Shown piece after piece: positions 43,692 through 53,018 of a DNA stretch of 64,000 nucleotides (positions are counted from its first letter, which is position 1; every line of letters starts with the position of its first letter). The notes under the pieces were generated by a model, which was given only the letters and a program-made list of their open reading frames with translations, ran no database searches and was not told the DNA's origin. This DNA is from Photobacterium indicum (GTDB lineage Bacteria; Pseudomonadota; Gammaproteobacteria; Enterobacterales; Vibrionaceae). A program made the position numbers and the translations under genes. The stretch spans positions 868,001 to 932,000 of the forward strand of contig NZ_PYOC01000001.1 of assembly GCF_003026215.1 (NCBI RefSeq). The letters are read 5' to 3'.

Positions 43692-44942
43692 ATGCTAAAC
43701 TTATATATGGATAATTTTCATCTTATCGATACAGATCAATTCAAACAGATTATCGTCAACGTCAGAAAAGATCTTATAGATCTTGGAGAGTTGGACAAGC
43801 AAGTATCGTTAACAAACTTCAAAGATACCATAGCCATTAAACTTGGAAAAGCAATCGGTGTTGAGTTCAAAAATTATGCACATTTTATTAAACAAATAAA
43901 TTTGTGCAAAAAATACTCAGAGTATGAAGTATTCAGGACAACAAAGGTTACTAATCCTAGCAATGGTGGTTACCTTATTGCTGTCGTACATCTTTTGATT
44001 TGCCGTCAGTTTAAGCTAACACCCAGAATAACCAAAGCTGTTATTGATCGTCACATTGGCAGAACTCAGCGCAAGAATATTTTTGTTGTTTATCAGGGTA
44101 ATCCTTATTCAGAAGAGAATATAGAGCAATTTCAAAATTCCTATGACTGTACTCAACAAGATATTGCTGTCATATGCCTTGCTCACGATAAAAATGATGC
44201 TGTCAGTATTTATAATACTGAACTGGTGAATGGTACCGCTTCTGCAGGCGCTATGAACTTTATTGATACAACTGAAGCTGGGGATGTTTTTGCTTTTGTT
44301 CCAGGCCATTTGCTACCAGTGAATGGACTGCAAGTAGATCATGAATTAGATGATAACAAGCAGTTACTATTCCCTAATGAAGCAATTTTCTATCAATTAG
44401 AACGCTCGACTCACAAAAATGCAGACAGAATACGTCAGATCTTCATGCAAGCATATACTGATCGTAACTTTAGAATGCGAGTGTACTTGGATGAAATGGC
44501 GATGGATCTATTACTTGACGAGAACTTCCCGATAAAGGTTAGATCAAATCATTGCTTTGAACTTTTACTTGAAAATGGTGTAGCGTACGGTGCTGGGAAT
44601 AGTATCTACAATTATTTTACAAAAGAGGAATGCTCGGAAGCACTTTATGTTGAAGATCTGATTAAGGAGAGTAATCAGCTATCTTCCTATTTGTCAGGTG
44701 AAGGGAAAATATTTCAGGTTAATGTCATCGCTCATAATAAGAGCTTTCTTGCTCATGTATTCAGACATAACTTCTACTCTTTGCAGGAAGTTGTATGTAT
44801 GACCACTGAAGATATAAATCTAGAGAAAATTGAGGATATTTTTGGTATACCAAACATGCGAAAATACCTATCAAAAGAGTTCCAGATAAAATATTCAAAA
44901 GACAAAAAACTAAAGTTTATGAAGAAAGAAATAGTTGATTAA
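43692..44942 (+). CDS. large island protein of unknown function with an N-terminal helical module
   Basis: A 416-residue protein not recognised as any known family. Residues about 30-70 (LTNFKDTIAIKLGKAIGVEFKNYAHFIKQ) resemble the N-terminus of the Sel1-repeat protein at 54391 (ATSAFLHERMAESRGFDEWRDFRRFIKK) and a helical module seen at the start of some glyoxalase-superfamily and plasmid proteins. The middle (RKNIFVVYQGNPYSEENIEQF, DIAVICLAHDKND) looks like an alpha/beta domain. No signal peptide or membrane helix is present. It is the first cargo gene after int. Confidence 0.65.
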   Translation: MLNLYMDNFHLIDTDQFKQIIVNVRKDLIDLGELDKQVSLTNFKDTIAIKLGKAIGVEFKNYAHFIKQINLCKKYSEYEVFRTTKVTNPSNGGYLIAVVHLLICRQFKLTPRITKAVIDRHIGRTQRKNIFVVYQGNPYSEENIEQFQNSYDCTQQDIAVICLAHDKNDAVSIYNTELVNGTASAGAMNFIDTTEAGDVFAFVPGHLLPVNGLQVDHELDDNKQLLFPNEAIFYQLERSTHKNADRIRQIFMQAYTDRNFRMRVYLDEMAMDLLLDENFPIKVRSNHCFELLLENGVAYGAGNSIYNYFTKEECSEALYVEDLIKESNQLSSYLSGEGKIFQVNVIAHNKSFLAHVFRHNFYSLQEVVCMTTEDINLEKIEDIFGIPNMRKYLSKEFQIKYSKDKKLKFMKKEIVD

Positions 44943-44953
44943 ACTTATAACTC

Positions 44954-44974
44954 GAGTGGCCTGAAAGGCCACTC
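44954..44974 (+). terminator. hairpin after the first cargo gene
   Basis: The 9-bp perfect stem GAGTGGCCT / AGGCCACTC with a 3-base loop lies 11 bases after the stop codon. The following sequence is not T-rich, so it may be a weak or rho-assisted terminator. Confidence 0.6.
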
Positions 44975-45146
44975 ATCATTGTATAATAGTTCACTTCTAA
45001 TGTGCAGCGCCAGTTCGACAGGCGTGGAATTGCTTAAGATTTTACCAAGTGTCATATAAATCAGTTAATTACCTAGATAGAATTTTACCTCAGCTGTATG
45101 CTACCCCTAGCATTTCGACATATTGCATATTTTATTGAGGTAACAA

Positions 45147-47852
45147 ATGGAACCTATCGGTAGTCGTTGGTTTAAAGTCGATTTTCATTGCCATTCTCCA
45201 GGCTCTGATGACTATCCAAAACCAGACTCTCAAGATGCTCTGAATGGCTGCTCTCCAGAAGATTGGCTACTTGCTCAAATGGCGCAAGAAATAGATTGTG
45301 TTGTGTTGAGTGACCATAACACTGGTCGATGGCTAGAAACAGCCCAAGTGACGTTGCAGCAATTGAAAGATCGACATAATGCAGGTGATCTAGTTGGCTA
45401 TCGAGATTTACATATAATTCCTGCCGTTGAATTAACAGCAGCAGGTAATTGCCATGTGCTTGGTCTATTTGATGAAACAGCTACTGGAGAAACAATCAGC
45501 CACGTTGTTGGAAGCTGTGGTTCAAGGCCAGACCCAGAAAGAGGTAATCACCAAACAATCCTAGGTTCAGGTGTTCCTGAGGTTATATCTAAAATTCACG
45601 ACGCACATGGTATTGCAATACTCGCTCACGTTGATAAAGCTAAAGGTATTTTTCAAAATACAAACCAAGAAGAAGTTCGGGCTGCGTTTAATGTAGCTCC
45701 CGATGCTATCGAACTAATCGGTAGCTATGATGGCCTTGGCGGCTTTGAAAAGGCTCTTGTCAAAGAGCTAGCACAAGTAAAAGGCTCTGACGCCCACTGT
45801 CGTGAGCGTATGGGTCACTCATACACTTGGGTGAAAATGGCTACTCCTTCATTCGAAGGAATAAAAGTCGCCTTAGCAGACCCTCAACACTGTATTATCA
45901 GAGATGCTGAACCTCCTCGCTCTCCTAACAACAAAATTTCCAAGCTCACGTTAAAAACTCGCATGTGCAAGGATGAGGCTGGCAATGCAATAACTATTAA
46001 TCTAAGCCCTTGGTACACAGCTATTGTAGGAAGTCGAGGTTCAGGAAAGTCGACTTTAGTTGAAGCAATTCGTCTTGCTTTAAGTCGTGATACACGTGTA
46101 AATGAGCCAAAGCTTCCTGCTGATATTGAAAGGCGTCTTGTTGATTTTAAGAATACGGTAGACGGAGCCGTGACTTCAGATTCAAGCATAGATTTAGAAT
46201 ATAACAAGGATGGTTATCAATATAAGCTCAGTTGGACTCCTAATTCATTTGGACTATCAAAGGTTGACTCGGATTCTGGTGAGTGGATTGAGGATCCCAC
46301 ATTCGATATAAGTCGATTTCCAATTTCAATTTATTCTCAAAAAATGCTATTTGACATAGCAACAAAACCAAATGCATTTTTGAAAGTTATTGATGATAGT
46401 GAGGTTGTTCAAATATCCGAATGGACAAAGCAAAATGAGCGACTAAAAAGTGATTACAAAGCATTTGGTCAACAAACTAGAGAACTAGATAGGCAACTAA
46501 ATGAGATTCCTAAACTTCAAGGAAATCTAACAGATGTCGAAAATAAGTTGAAAACATTAGAAACATGCGGTCTATCTGAAAAGCAACAACAGCTTACTTC
46601 CTATCAGAAGAAAATGACACAAGCCAGCACCGCGATTAATACACTAAATTCCAACATTACTGATATTAAAAATTTAGTGAATGGATACGATGCAATCTCA
46701 GTAACAGAAGAGGATGGCAATCTCAAAGAATGGCAACTATCTGTACATGAGGCTCAAAAAGTATTTGTTACAAACATTTCTGAGCAAGTAAAACAATCCG
46801 AGGATGTATTAAGCACTATAATCCAGCAAAAGTTCTTCGTTGAGCTTAGTGCTAATATTACTACCTTAACGGAAGAAATGAAAACAACTCTAGAAGCTTT
46901 AGAAGGTGCTGAAATAAGCCCAGATGAACTCGACCAATTACTCATTTCAAAAGAAGAGCTTACCCAAGAAATAGCTAAAGAAGAAGCTCTCCGAAATAGA
47001 AGAAATGATATTGCTGAGAAGCGAGATACCGCACTATCAGACCTAATAGCACATCGCTCAGAATTAACAATACAAAGAAAAGCTTTCATTGATAGCCTAG
47101 AACTAACAGACCTCCATATTAAAGTACTTCCGTTAGCCTGTAGTGCAGATGACCTAGTTTCTAGCTACCAGAACGCAACAGGCATTGATCGATTTTCCAG
47201 CCATATTCTAGACAAAGACCGTCAAGTTGGGCTTTTGCACTTACTTGATGAATTTGAACGTTTCAACCCTCGAATGGAAGAGCGGAGATCTAATGAACTG
47301 GAGAAACTAAAGCAATTCCACAGAAAGTGTAAAGGAAATCCAAACTGTGCTGACTACGATATCCACGGTGCATTAAAAACTCGCATAAGCCAACTTTCTG
47401 ATGAGCAATTAGACAATTTTGATTGTTGGTTCCCTGACGATGGAATTGATATTAAGTTTTCAGATGAAAGTGGAAACAAGCGTCCATTAGATAAAGCATC
47501 TCCAGGCCAGAAATCAGCCTCAATGCTGACTTTCTTGATGTCTTATGGAAGTGATCCCTTGGTCTTAGATCAACCAGAGGACGATTTAGACTGTGCAATG
47601 TTGGCCCAAACAGTTATTCCTGCAATCTCTCAAAACAAACAGAGAAGACAACTCATAGTCGTGACACATTCGGCACCAATTGTTGTGAACGGTGATGCAG
47701 AATATATCGTAGGTATGAAACAAAACCAAATGCGTCTCATATCTCATATTGACGGTGGGATCCAACAACAAGAAGTTAAAGACTTTATCTGTTCCCAAAT
47801 GGAGGGGGGAGAAAAGGCATTTCGAAGTCGTTTCAAACGAATAGTCGGATAG
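45147..47852 (+). CDS. PHP-domain / SMC-like ATPase fusion (TrlF type)
   Basis: A 901-residue two-part protein. The N-terminal 250 residues are a PHP phosphoesterase domain: HxH at H14/H16 in DFHCHSPGSDDY, SDHNTG at 55-60, IPAVELTA, AILAHVDKA and GSDAHCRERMGHSYTWVKM. The rest is an ABC/SMC-like ATPase: Walker A GSRGSGKST (K301), long coiled coils (about 430-740), a CKGNPNC knuckle, SPGQKSASM and Walker B LVLDQPEDDLD (residues 805-815), then VVTHSAPIVV. Proteins of this layout are annotated TrlF-family ATPases and occur in defence and mobile islands. Nuclease activity of the PHP domain is inference. Confidence 0.82.
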   Translation: MEPIGSRWFKVDFHCHSPGSDDYPKPDSQDALNGCSPEDWLLAQMAQEIDCVVLSDHNTGRWLETAQVTLQQLKDRHNAGDLVGYRDLHIIPAVELTAAGNCHVLGLFDETATGETISHVVGSCGSRPDPERGNHQTILGSGVPEVISKIHDAHGIAILAHVDKAKGIFQNTNQEEVRAAFNVAPDAIELIGSYDGLGGFEKALVKELAQVKGSDAHCRERMGHSYTWVKMATPSFEGIKVALADPQHCIIRDAEPPRSPNNKISKLTLKTRMCKDEAGNAITINLSPWYTAIVGSRGSGKSTLVEAIRLALSRDTRVNEPKLPADIERRLVDFKNTVDGAVTSDSSIDLEYNKDGYQYKLSWTPNSFGLSKVDSDSGEWIEDPTFDISRFPISIYSQKMLFDIATKPNAFLKVIDDSEVVQISEWTKQNERLKSDYKAFGQQTRELDRQLNEIPKLQGNLTDVENKLKTLETCGLSEKQQQLTSYQKKMTQASTAINTLNSNITDIKNLVNGYDAISVTEEDGNLKEWQLSVHEAQKVFVTNISEQVKQSEDVLSTIIQQKFFVELSANITTLTEEMKTTLEALEGAEISPDELDQLLISKEELTQEIAKEEALRNRRNDIAEKRDTALSDLIAHRSELTIQRKAFIDSLELTDLHIKVLPLACSADDLVSSYQNATGIDRFSSHILDKDRQVGLLHLLDEFERFNPRMEERRSNELEKLKQFHRKCKGNPNCADYDIHGALKTRISQLSDEQLDNFDCWFPDDGIDIKFSDESGNKRPLDKASPGQKSASMLTFLMSYGSDPLVLDQPEDDLDCAMLAQTVIPAISQNKQRRQLIVVTHSAPIVVNGDAEYIVGMKQNQMRLISHIDGGIQQQEVKDFICSQMEGGEKAFRSRFKRIVG

Positions 47853-47945
47853 TCTGCCTGAAAGCTAGGTAGTTAATTTTTGGTGTTTCACATTACCTTC
47901 TGAATGAAAGTGTGATGATTTACACAAATTAGACTTATCCCAAAC

Positions 47946-47980
47946 GAACGACTTAGAGTGACTATCTAAGTCGTTCTTGC
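47946..47980 (+). terminator. hairpin after the PHP-ATPase gene
   Basis: The 12-bp perfect stem GAACGACTTAGA / TCTAAGTCGTTC with a 7-base loop lies about 95 bases after the stop. The spacer to the next gene (47853-48162) holds no other recognisable element. Confidence 0.65.
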
Positions 47981-48162
47981 CCCATTCCTTCTTTCAGGCG
48001 ATTAACCACTCACTTCACCAAAGCGTCATTTTACTTACTTTTTATAATGCCATTAACCTGTCTATGGAATTGGGGTAACATCAGTTTAGTGGATGTGATA
48101 TAGCTATTGAAGACTCTGTTACTTCTTTTGTTTCTGTTGGTAGATAGAGAATATGGTCTGAT

Positions 48163-49668
48163 ATGAATAATTATAATGGTAAGAAGTTTTCGTGTGAGTT
48201 TGTAATTGGTGATTGTAAAGCCTTTGGTGAAATTATCTTTAATGGTATGAATACAAAGGCTGAGATATGGTCTAGTGAGCCAATTATAATTAATAATGTA
48301 AGTGACAATATTTATGGTCTTATATATGACGGGATGAAACATATTACACTTATGGACTCCATTTTCCTATCCCAACATGGTACATCGAGTGTCAGACAGG
48401 GTGATAAGTATGTCAGTCGGTATAGTTGTGTCATACATCCAAGATTTGTTGTTATCGGTACAGAATGGCTTGAAAACACCGCTAGTATAGAAAAAGTATG
48501 GTTCTCTACTGATAAACTTGAGAAGGTCTTTCATGACCATCACGCATTTAGGTCGGTGATTCATGTCGATGAGAGTTTAGTTAATGATTTGATTAAGCAA
48601 GACCTAGAGCGTTCAGAGTGTAAATTCGGCTATCAAGCCAATATTAATGATCATACTGTTAAAAAATATCACGATATGGGTACTCCTCCTTCTCTCTATA
48701 TATACACTGGAAGTAAAGAAATACTCTCGTTCAAAACCAGCTTTGGTGACTTTTCTTTATACCATATTGAAGGTCAAAGCTCGTATGGTGGTAGTGGGAT
48801 AAAATCTGACATATCAACGCAATTTTATATATCTTTGAATGAATCGGTTAGTGTAGAGAAAATAGTTTATGAGTGTTGGAAGGTTCTTACCTTTATTAAT
48901 ATCCTTAGTGGTAAAGAAGACTATCTATCAAAAATAGACATCAAAACAAAGGGAGATGACAAAGGTGGCTATTTTGAAATCTATGTATCAACCGATTATG
49001 TAGAACAATCAGATGAGCACTTTGATTCATTACTTAATACAACAATGGAAAAGGATTATTTAAGCGAAATCTTTCAAGCATGGTTTGATAGGTACGAGGA
49101 TTGGAATGACTCGAGAAATCAGTTGTGCCTTACATATTCCTCCAATAAATATAATATAGATAGAGTAGTTAGATGCGCTAATGTGTTTGATTTAATTCCA
49201 GATAAGTCCAAGGTGGACTTGCCTGAAGATATTAATGAAGCAAAGGCTCAAGCTCGTAAAGTTTTTAGAGCGTTACCTGATAGTTTAGAAAGGAAATCAA
49301 TCCTGCAAGCTCTCGGTAGATTAGGTACAAAAACACTTAAGCATAAAATTAACGATCGTATAGACATTATTTGCTTAAATAGTGATTTTGCATTCGATGA
49401 TTTAAGGTTTGTTGCTCATCAAGCTGTAGACTGTAGGAATTATTTTGTTCATGGTGGTAATAAGAAATTTGATTATGAGTTGCATTTTGGCGTGGTCAAC
49501 TTCTTTATTGACACTTTAGAATTTATATTTGTAGTTTCAGATTTAATAGAATGTGGTTGGAAGTTTGACGATTGGCGTAATCCATATATCCCAAGCCATA
49601 AGGTAGGGCTATACTTGACCTCGTATCCTCATTACCTAGCTCAATTACGCTCGATAACATCGAAGTAA
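48163..49668 (+). CDS. ApeA-like HEPN anti-phage protein
   Basis: A 501-residue protein. The first 300 residues are beta-rich with short repeats and match the ApeA N-terminal domain type (CEFVIGDCKAFGEIIFNGMNTKAEIW in segments, FKTSFGDFSLYHIEGQ). The C-terminal 150 residues are helical and carry the HEPN ribonuclease motif RxxxxH at R425-H430 (DCRNYFVHGGNKKF), after the LPDSLERKSILQALGRLG helix. ApeA proteins protect against phages, probably by RNA cleavage on infection. It is a single gene. The phage trigger is unknown. Confidence 0.82.
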   Translation: MNNYNGKKFSCEFVIGDCKAFGEIIFNGMNTKAEIWSSEPIIINNVSDNIYGLIYDGMKHITLMDSIFLSQHGTSSVRQGDKYVSRYSCVIHPRFVVIGTEWLENTASIEKVWFSTDKLEKVFHDHHAFRSVIHVDESLVNDLIKQDLERSECKFGYQANINDHTVKKYHDMGTPPSLYIYTGSKEILSFKTSFGDFSLYHIEGQSSYGGSGIKSDISTQFYISLNESVSVEKIVYECWKVLTFINILSGKEDYLSKIDIKTKGDDKGGYFEIYVSTDYVEQSDEHFDSLLNTTMEKDYLSEIFQAWFDRYEDWNDSRNQLCLTYSSNKYNIDRVVRCANVFDLIPDKSKVDLPEDINEAKAQARKVFRALPDSLERKSILQALGRLGTKTLKHKINDRIDIICLNSDFAFDDLRFVAHQAVDCRNYFVHGGNKKFDYELHFGVVNFFIDTLEFIFVVSDLIECGWKFDDWRNPYIPSHKVGLYLTSYPHYLAQLRSITSK

Positions 49669-50024
49669 CTAGATAGTCTTGTATTATGATTTTGGTCTAT
49701 CTGGCAGGAAGGGTTCAGAGCGGGGGGAGTTACATACAGTTATCCAAGTGCTCGCCCCCTTGACGGGGACTGCGCTAGCCTTAAACCTTATGATTATCCG
49801 AATTTCAGTACGAATTGTTAACCGAAGAAGTCGAGTTAACGAACGGTCATCAGTCTCATGATACTCATCCCATTGACTAAGTAATATAGATCAATCTAAC
49901 CGCCTGAAATTTACCTTAAGCCCCTGATACTTTGTTGCATATTGATACGAAAGACTGCATGATCCATATATGAAAGACGGCTTGCGTTAGGCTTTCCTAA
50001 TCATGGATACATATAGAGGTAACG
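49669..50024. other. spacer with integron R' core before the second HEPN gene
   Basis: No gene is supported. GCGTTAGGC at 49984-49992 contains a perfect R' core (GTTAGGC) 33 bases before the next gene. ATCTAAC at 49894-49900 fits an R'' box, which would give a 99-bp attC for the preceding cassette, but its two halves pair poorly. The 49679-49861 frame has no ribosome-binding site. Confidence 0.5.
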
Positions 50025-51470
50025 ATGAACATATTTATTGGTGGTAACCCTCTGACTAAAAAAGAAGATGATACGGTCATCTATACTCAACCGAAGTTCA
50101 TGCCACCTTTGTCCCAATTAAAGTCATTTCCCAAGCTCAAAAAGTCAGAAGTGCCCAGTTTTGTCGAAAATATTTACTTTTTGACTATGGAGCGAAACGG
50201 TTTTTCTTATTTCTATCCAAATACTGAAACGGGTGTGAATTTATGTCGTTTTGAGTGGCACCATGAATACCAAGAAAATCCATATGAACTCCGAATTGGC
50301 CTTTCCTTCAAAGTTTTCAAAGGCTCGTTGCAAGACGTTGGTTTTTACATTGTGCCTCATGCACATTATGAGAATCTTGAAGAAAGGGTTAGCTATGAAA
50401 TTGATAGTGAGGAGTATAGTCGAATAATTGAGTCTATTGACGATATAGTCTTAGAAGCTTTGTCTCGTTCAAAAAGTCAGGAGACTACAACGTTTAATGT
50501 ATTATATTATGTCGAACTCAGTAGTATTTTTACTGAGGTAATAAAGTTAAATAACAATATCAGTGTGTTACCCTCTAGACTTGTTGAGGGGAAAATCGTA
50601 TCCGCAATTGTTATTGAAGAAAACGGTCATTCTTATTTGTCTGCGAAACGTTTTTCGGATGAAAAGGTTAACTTCTTATGCGCAATTATGTCACTAGCCT
50701 TACATAAAGCAAAAATTACTCATATAGAAAGATTTCCCTCTCATATCACACCAGTTGATAAACCTTTTAGTCTATCGGTGGACAATATCGAAAAGTTTTA
50801 CCCAGAAACATCCTCTAGTGTTTCAGGGACTAGTAATAAGATAACAAGCGAAGAAGTTGAGTTTATCTCCAGTGTGCTTCTATCAGTCAACTCGCTCTCT
50901 TGTGCTAAAAGCAATAGAAAATTAAAAAATATACTGTTCTCGTTTTACTCAGCTAAAGAGACTGAGGGGGTTAACCAAACTGTTGGGTTAGTGAGCTATG
51001 TCGCTTGTCTCGATGCAATTGCAAAAGAGATTTCCTCAACTACCAGAGACGAGCATGGTTCAAGAAAAGCTTTGGTTCAAACGATAGTTCAGCTCTTAAC
51101 AAAGTCACATGAAGAATGTAATGTTGATAAGTGGTCAAAAAGAATCTATAACGACCACCGCTCAAGTTACGTACATGGTGCTAACATAAAATTCGAAGCT
51201 TTCTCCCAAAACATGGACGGAAAAAATTTTGCTGGCTTGCCTAACGCTTTGCCTACAGAGTCCAAACCTGTTTCTAAGCAGTATGAATATAACGCAGACT
51301 ACATAATCTTAAAAAGAGCAACATTAGCGGTATTAATAAAGTACATCGAAACAGTTACAGATAGTTCATTTCCTGATGTATTTTCAATTGATGAAATAGC
51401 CTTTAAAATTGAATCAACCCCTGAAGCCCATGTAAGTACGCCAAATAATGGGTGGGTGCGCCTAACTTAA
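50025..51470 (+). CDS. HEPN-motif protein carried as an integron-type cassette
   Basis: A 481-residue protein of no recognised named family. The first 260 residues are mixed alpha/beta (FEWHHEYQENPYELRIGLSFKVFKG in segments). The C-terminal part is helical and carries RxxxxH at R379-H384 (YNDHRSSYVHGANIKF), closely like the CRNYFVHGGNKKF motif of the ApeA-like neighbour, preceded by YVACLDAIAKEISS. It is therefore a probable HEPN RNase. An AGAGG ribosome-binding site precedes ATG 50025. The gene is bracketed by a perfect pair of integron boxes: GTTAGGC before it and GCCTAAC after it. Confidence 0.72.
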   Translation: MNIFIGGNPLTKKEDDTVIYTQPKFMPPLSQLKSFPKLKKSEVPSFVENIYFLTMERNGFSYFYPNTETGVNLCRFEWHHEYQENPYELRIGLSFKVFKGSLQDVGFYIVPHAHYENLEERVSYEIDSEEYSRIIESIDDIVLEALSRSKSQETTTFNVLYYVELSSIFTEVIKLNNNISVLPSRLVEGKIVSAIVIEENGHSYLSAKRFSDEKVNFLCAIMSLALHKAKITHIERFPSHITPVDKPFSLSVDNIEKFYPETSSSVSGTSNKITSEEVEFISSVLLSVNSLSCAKSNRKLKNILFSFYSAKETEGVNQTVGLVSYVACLDAIAKEISSTTRDEHGSRKALVQTIVQLLTKSHEECNVDKWSKRIYNDHRSSYVHGANIKFEAFSQNMDGKNFAGLPNALPTESKPVSKQYEYNADYIILKRATLAVLIKYIETVTDSSFPDVFSIDEIAFKIESTPEAHVSTPNNGWVRLT

Positions 51471-51476
51471 ATACAA

Positions 51477-51584
51477 GCCTAACTAATAAGGGTAAAAGTT
51501 GCGTAGCCAACACTTTATCGGGGTCATCTACATCGCTAAGACTGGACGCTCAATTAAGCGACTTTTGCCATACTTCAGTTAATT
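51477..51584 (+). repeat. attC site of the HEPN cassette (108 bp)
   Basis: R'' GCCTAAC (51477-51483) starts six bases after the stop and is fully complementary to the GTTAGGC at the cassette start (49986). GGTAAAAGTTGCG on the left pairs with GCGACTTTTGCC on the right. R' is GTTAATT at 51578-51584, a mild deviation from GTTRRRY. Size and layout match the attC sites in the 22-26 kb array. Confidence 0.72.
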
Positions 51585-51890
51585 CATGATTTACTAAATT
51601 AGTAAAATCGCAAACTCATTTTTGTCCAACATTGAACTAGCTATTTGTGTCTAGATCGGATCTGACTCATCCTGAGTTGCGATCGTAATAGATCACACTT
51701 TATCAAGTTACTGATGGCTTAGGCTTTGCCATACCAGTAAAGTATCTGTTAGTTTCTGGCCTTGGCACTCAATTTGAACATCTTATATTTGGACTAATTT
51801 TTCATATTTGACATAGTGTTAGGTAACTGTCTAGCTTGGGGCTGGAAATGCAATTAGACGAAGAAAAAATTGACTCCTAGTGAGGAACTT
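51585..51890. other. spacer before the kinase gene
   Basis: About 300 bases without a gene. GTTAGGT at 51818-51824 fits an integron R' core, but no matching R'' follows the kinase-phosphatase pair. The start-proximal TGAGGA (51880-51885) is the kinase ribosome-binding site. Confidence 0.4.
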
Positions 51891-53018
51891 ATGAATAAGC
51901 ATTCAATGTTATTTGATGCTGCAAAAGCTTATGGAAGAATACTCGCTTCAGAGGTCTGTGTAACTCAAAAAGACAACGTTAATAATCTTATAAAAAGTAA
52001 GATTAATCGAAGCCCTAGTTTTTTTTTCGGAGTAATAAAAACTAGACGTGAGTATGACCAAGTAAAAATAAGCGAATTAGTTGAGCATAAAAATTATTTT
52101 ACAGAATACGAAAAAAAAATAATGTGGGATGGGATTTTTGAATCTATCCAATATAGTACAACAGCAGGTGAAAACATTAATCCTTTTGCAGCCGAAGAAG
52201 AAGTACAAAGGTTAGATCCAAAGCCTCTAGTTAGAGATACTTTGGGTAGTCAATATCCATCTCATTTAGGAAGAGGAGGTTTTGGTGTGGTAGAGCGAGT
52301 GCAGTTGCAAGATGGAAATTTTGTCGCTCGCAAAACCCTTCAATTAAAAGGTGATCAAAACGAACAAAAGGAATTAAAAAGGCGTTTCAAAAGAGAGGTT
52401 AAGTATCAAAGTAGCTTTAAGCACCCAAATATAGTGCAAATTTTAGATTCAGACTTAGACGGAGATCCACCTTCATTTACGATGCCACTTGCAACATGTC
52501 ACCTAGGGAATGAAAGTAACGCAGGACTAACTTTTGACTTTGATACAAAAGTAAAAGCTTTTTTAAATTCGCTTGATGGCCTAGAGGTATTGCATAACGA
52601 AGGCCATGTACACCGCGATATTAAGCCTGGGAATATTTTACGATTTGATGATCCGAATGGATCCTACAAATATGCAGTATCTGATTTTGGGTTAATTTCA
52701 CCATCTGACAGAAGCAGTACTACTAATATTACGTCTACATATGGTGCTTGGGGATCAGAACCCTATATGCCAAGAGAATGCTATTTGCATGGTTTTAGAG
52801 TGGCTAACGCTCAATCTGACATCTACTCATTAGGCGTGCTGCTTCTGTTCTTATTTAGAGAAGACGATGAGTCTCTCGGAGTTCCCTATGATGAAAGGAA
52901 CTCTGCAGGTGCATTTGGAGACATTATATTTAAATGCACAAAAAAAGAGCCTAAAAATAGATATGACTCAATTGCACAACTTAGGACTGCGTTTAATAAA
53001 GTAGTGAGAGGACTGTAA
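51891..53018 (+). CDS. soluble Ser/Thr protein kinase of the island
   Basis: A 375-residue protein. The first about 110 residues form a helical domain of unknown type; the rest is a Hanks-type kinase: glycine loop LGRGGFGVVERV, lysine in VARKTL, Glu in FKREVKYQSSFKHPNIV, catalytic HRDIKPGN near residue 241, DFGLI and SDIYSLGVLLLFL. There is no membrane helix or sensor domain, unlike PknB-type kinases. TGAGGA five bases upstream sets the ATG. The stop codon abuts the ATG of a PP2C phosphatase gene, so the two form a reversible phosphorylation pair. Defence kinases such as staphylococcal Stk2 are precedents. Confidence 0.88.
   Translation: MNKHSMLFDAAKAYGRILASEVCVTQKDNVNNLIKSKINRSPSFFFGVIKTRREYDQVKISELVEHKNYFTEYEKKIMWDGIFESIQYSTTAGENINPFAAEEEVQRLDPKPLVRDTLGSQYPSHLGRGGFGVVERVQLQDGNFVARKTLQLKGDQNEQKELKRRFKREVKYQSSFKHPNIVQILDSDLDGDPPSFTMPLATCHLGNESNAGLTFDFDTKVKAFLNSLDGLEVLHNEGHVHRDIKPGNILRFDDPNGSYKYAVSDFGLISPSDRSSTTNITSTYGAWGSEPYMPRECYLHGFRVANAQSDIYSLGVLLLFLFREDDESLGVPYDERNSAGAFGDIIFKCTKKEPKNRYDSIAQLRTAFNKVVRGL

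Noticed and set aside
49679-49861. 60-codon open frame between the two HEPN genes
   Set aside because: No ribosome-binding site or family, and it lies in the region expected to hold an attC.
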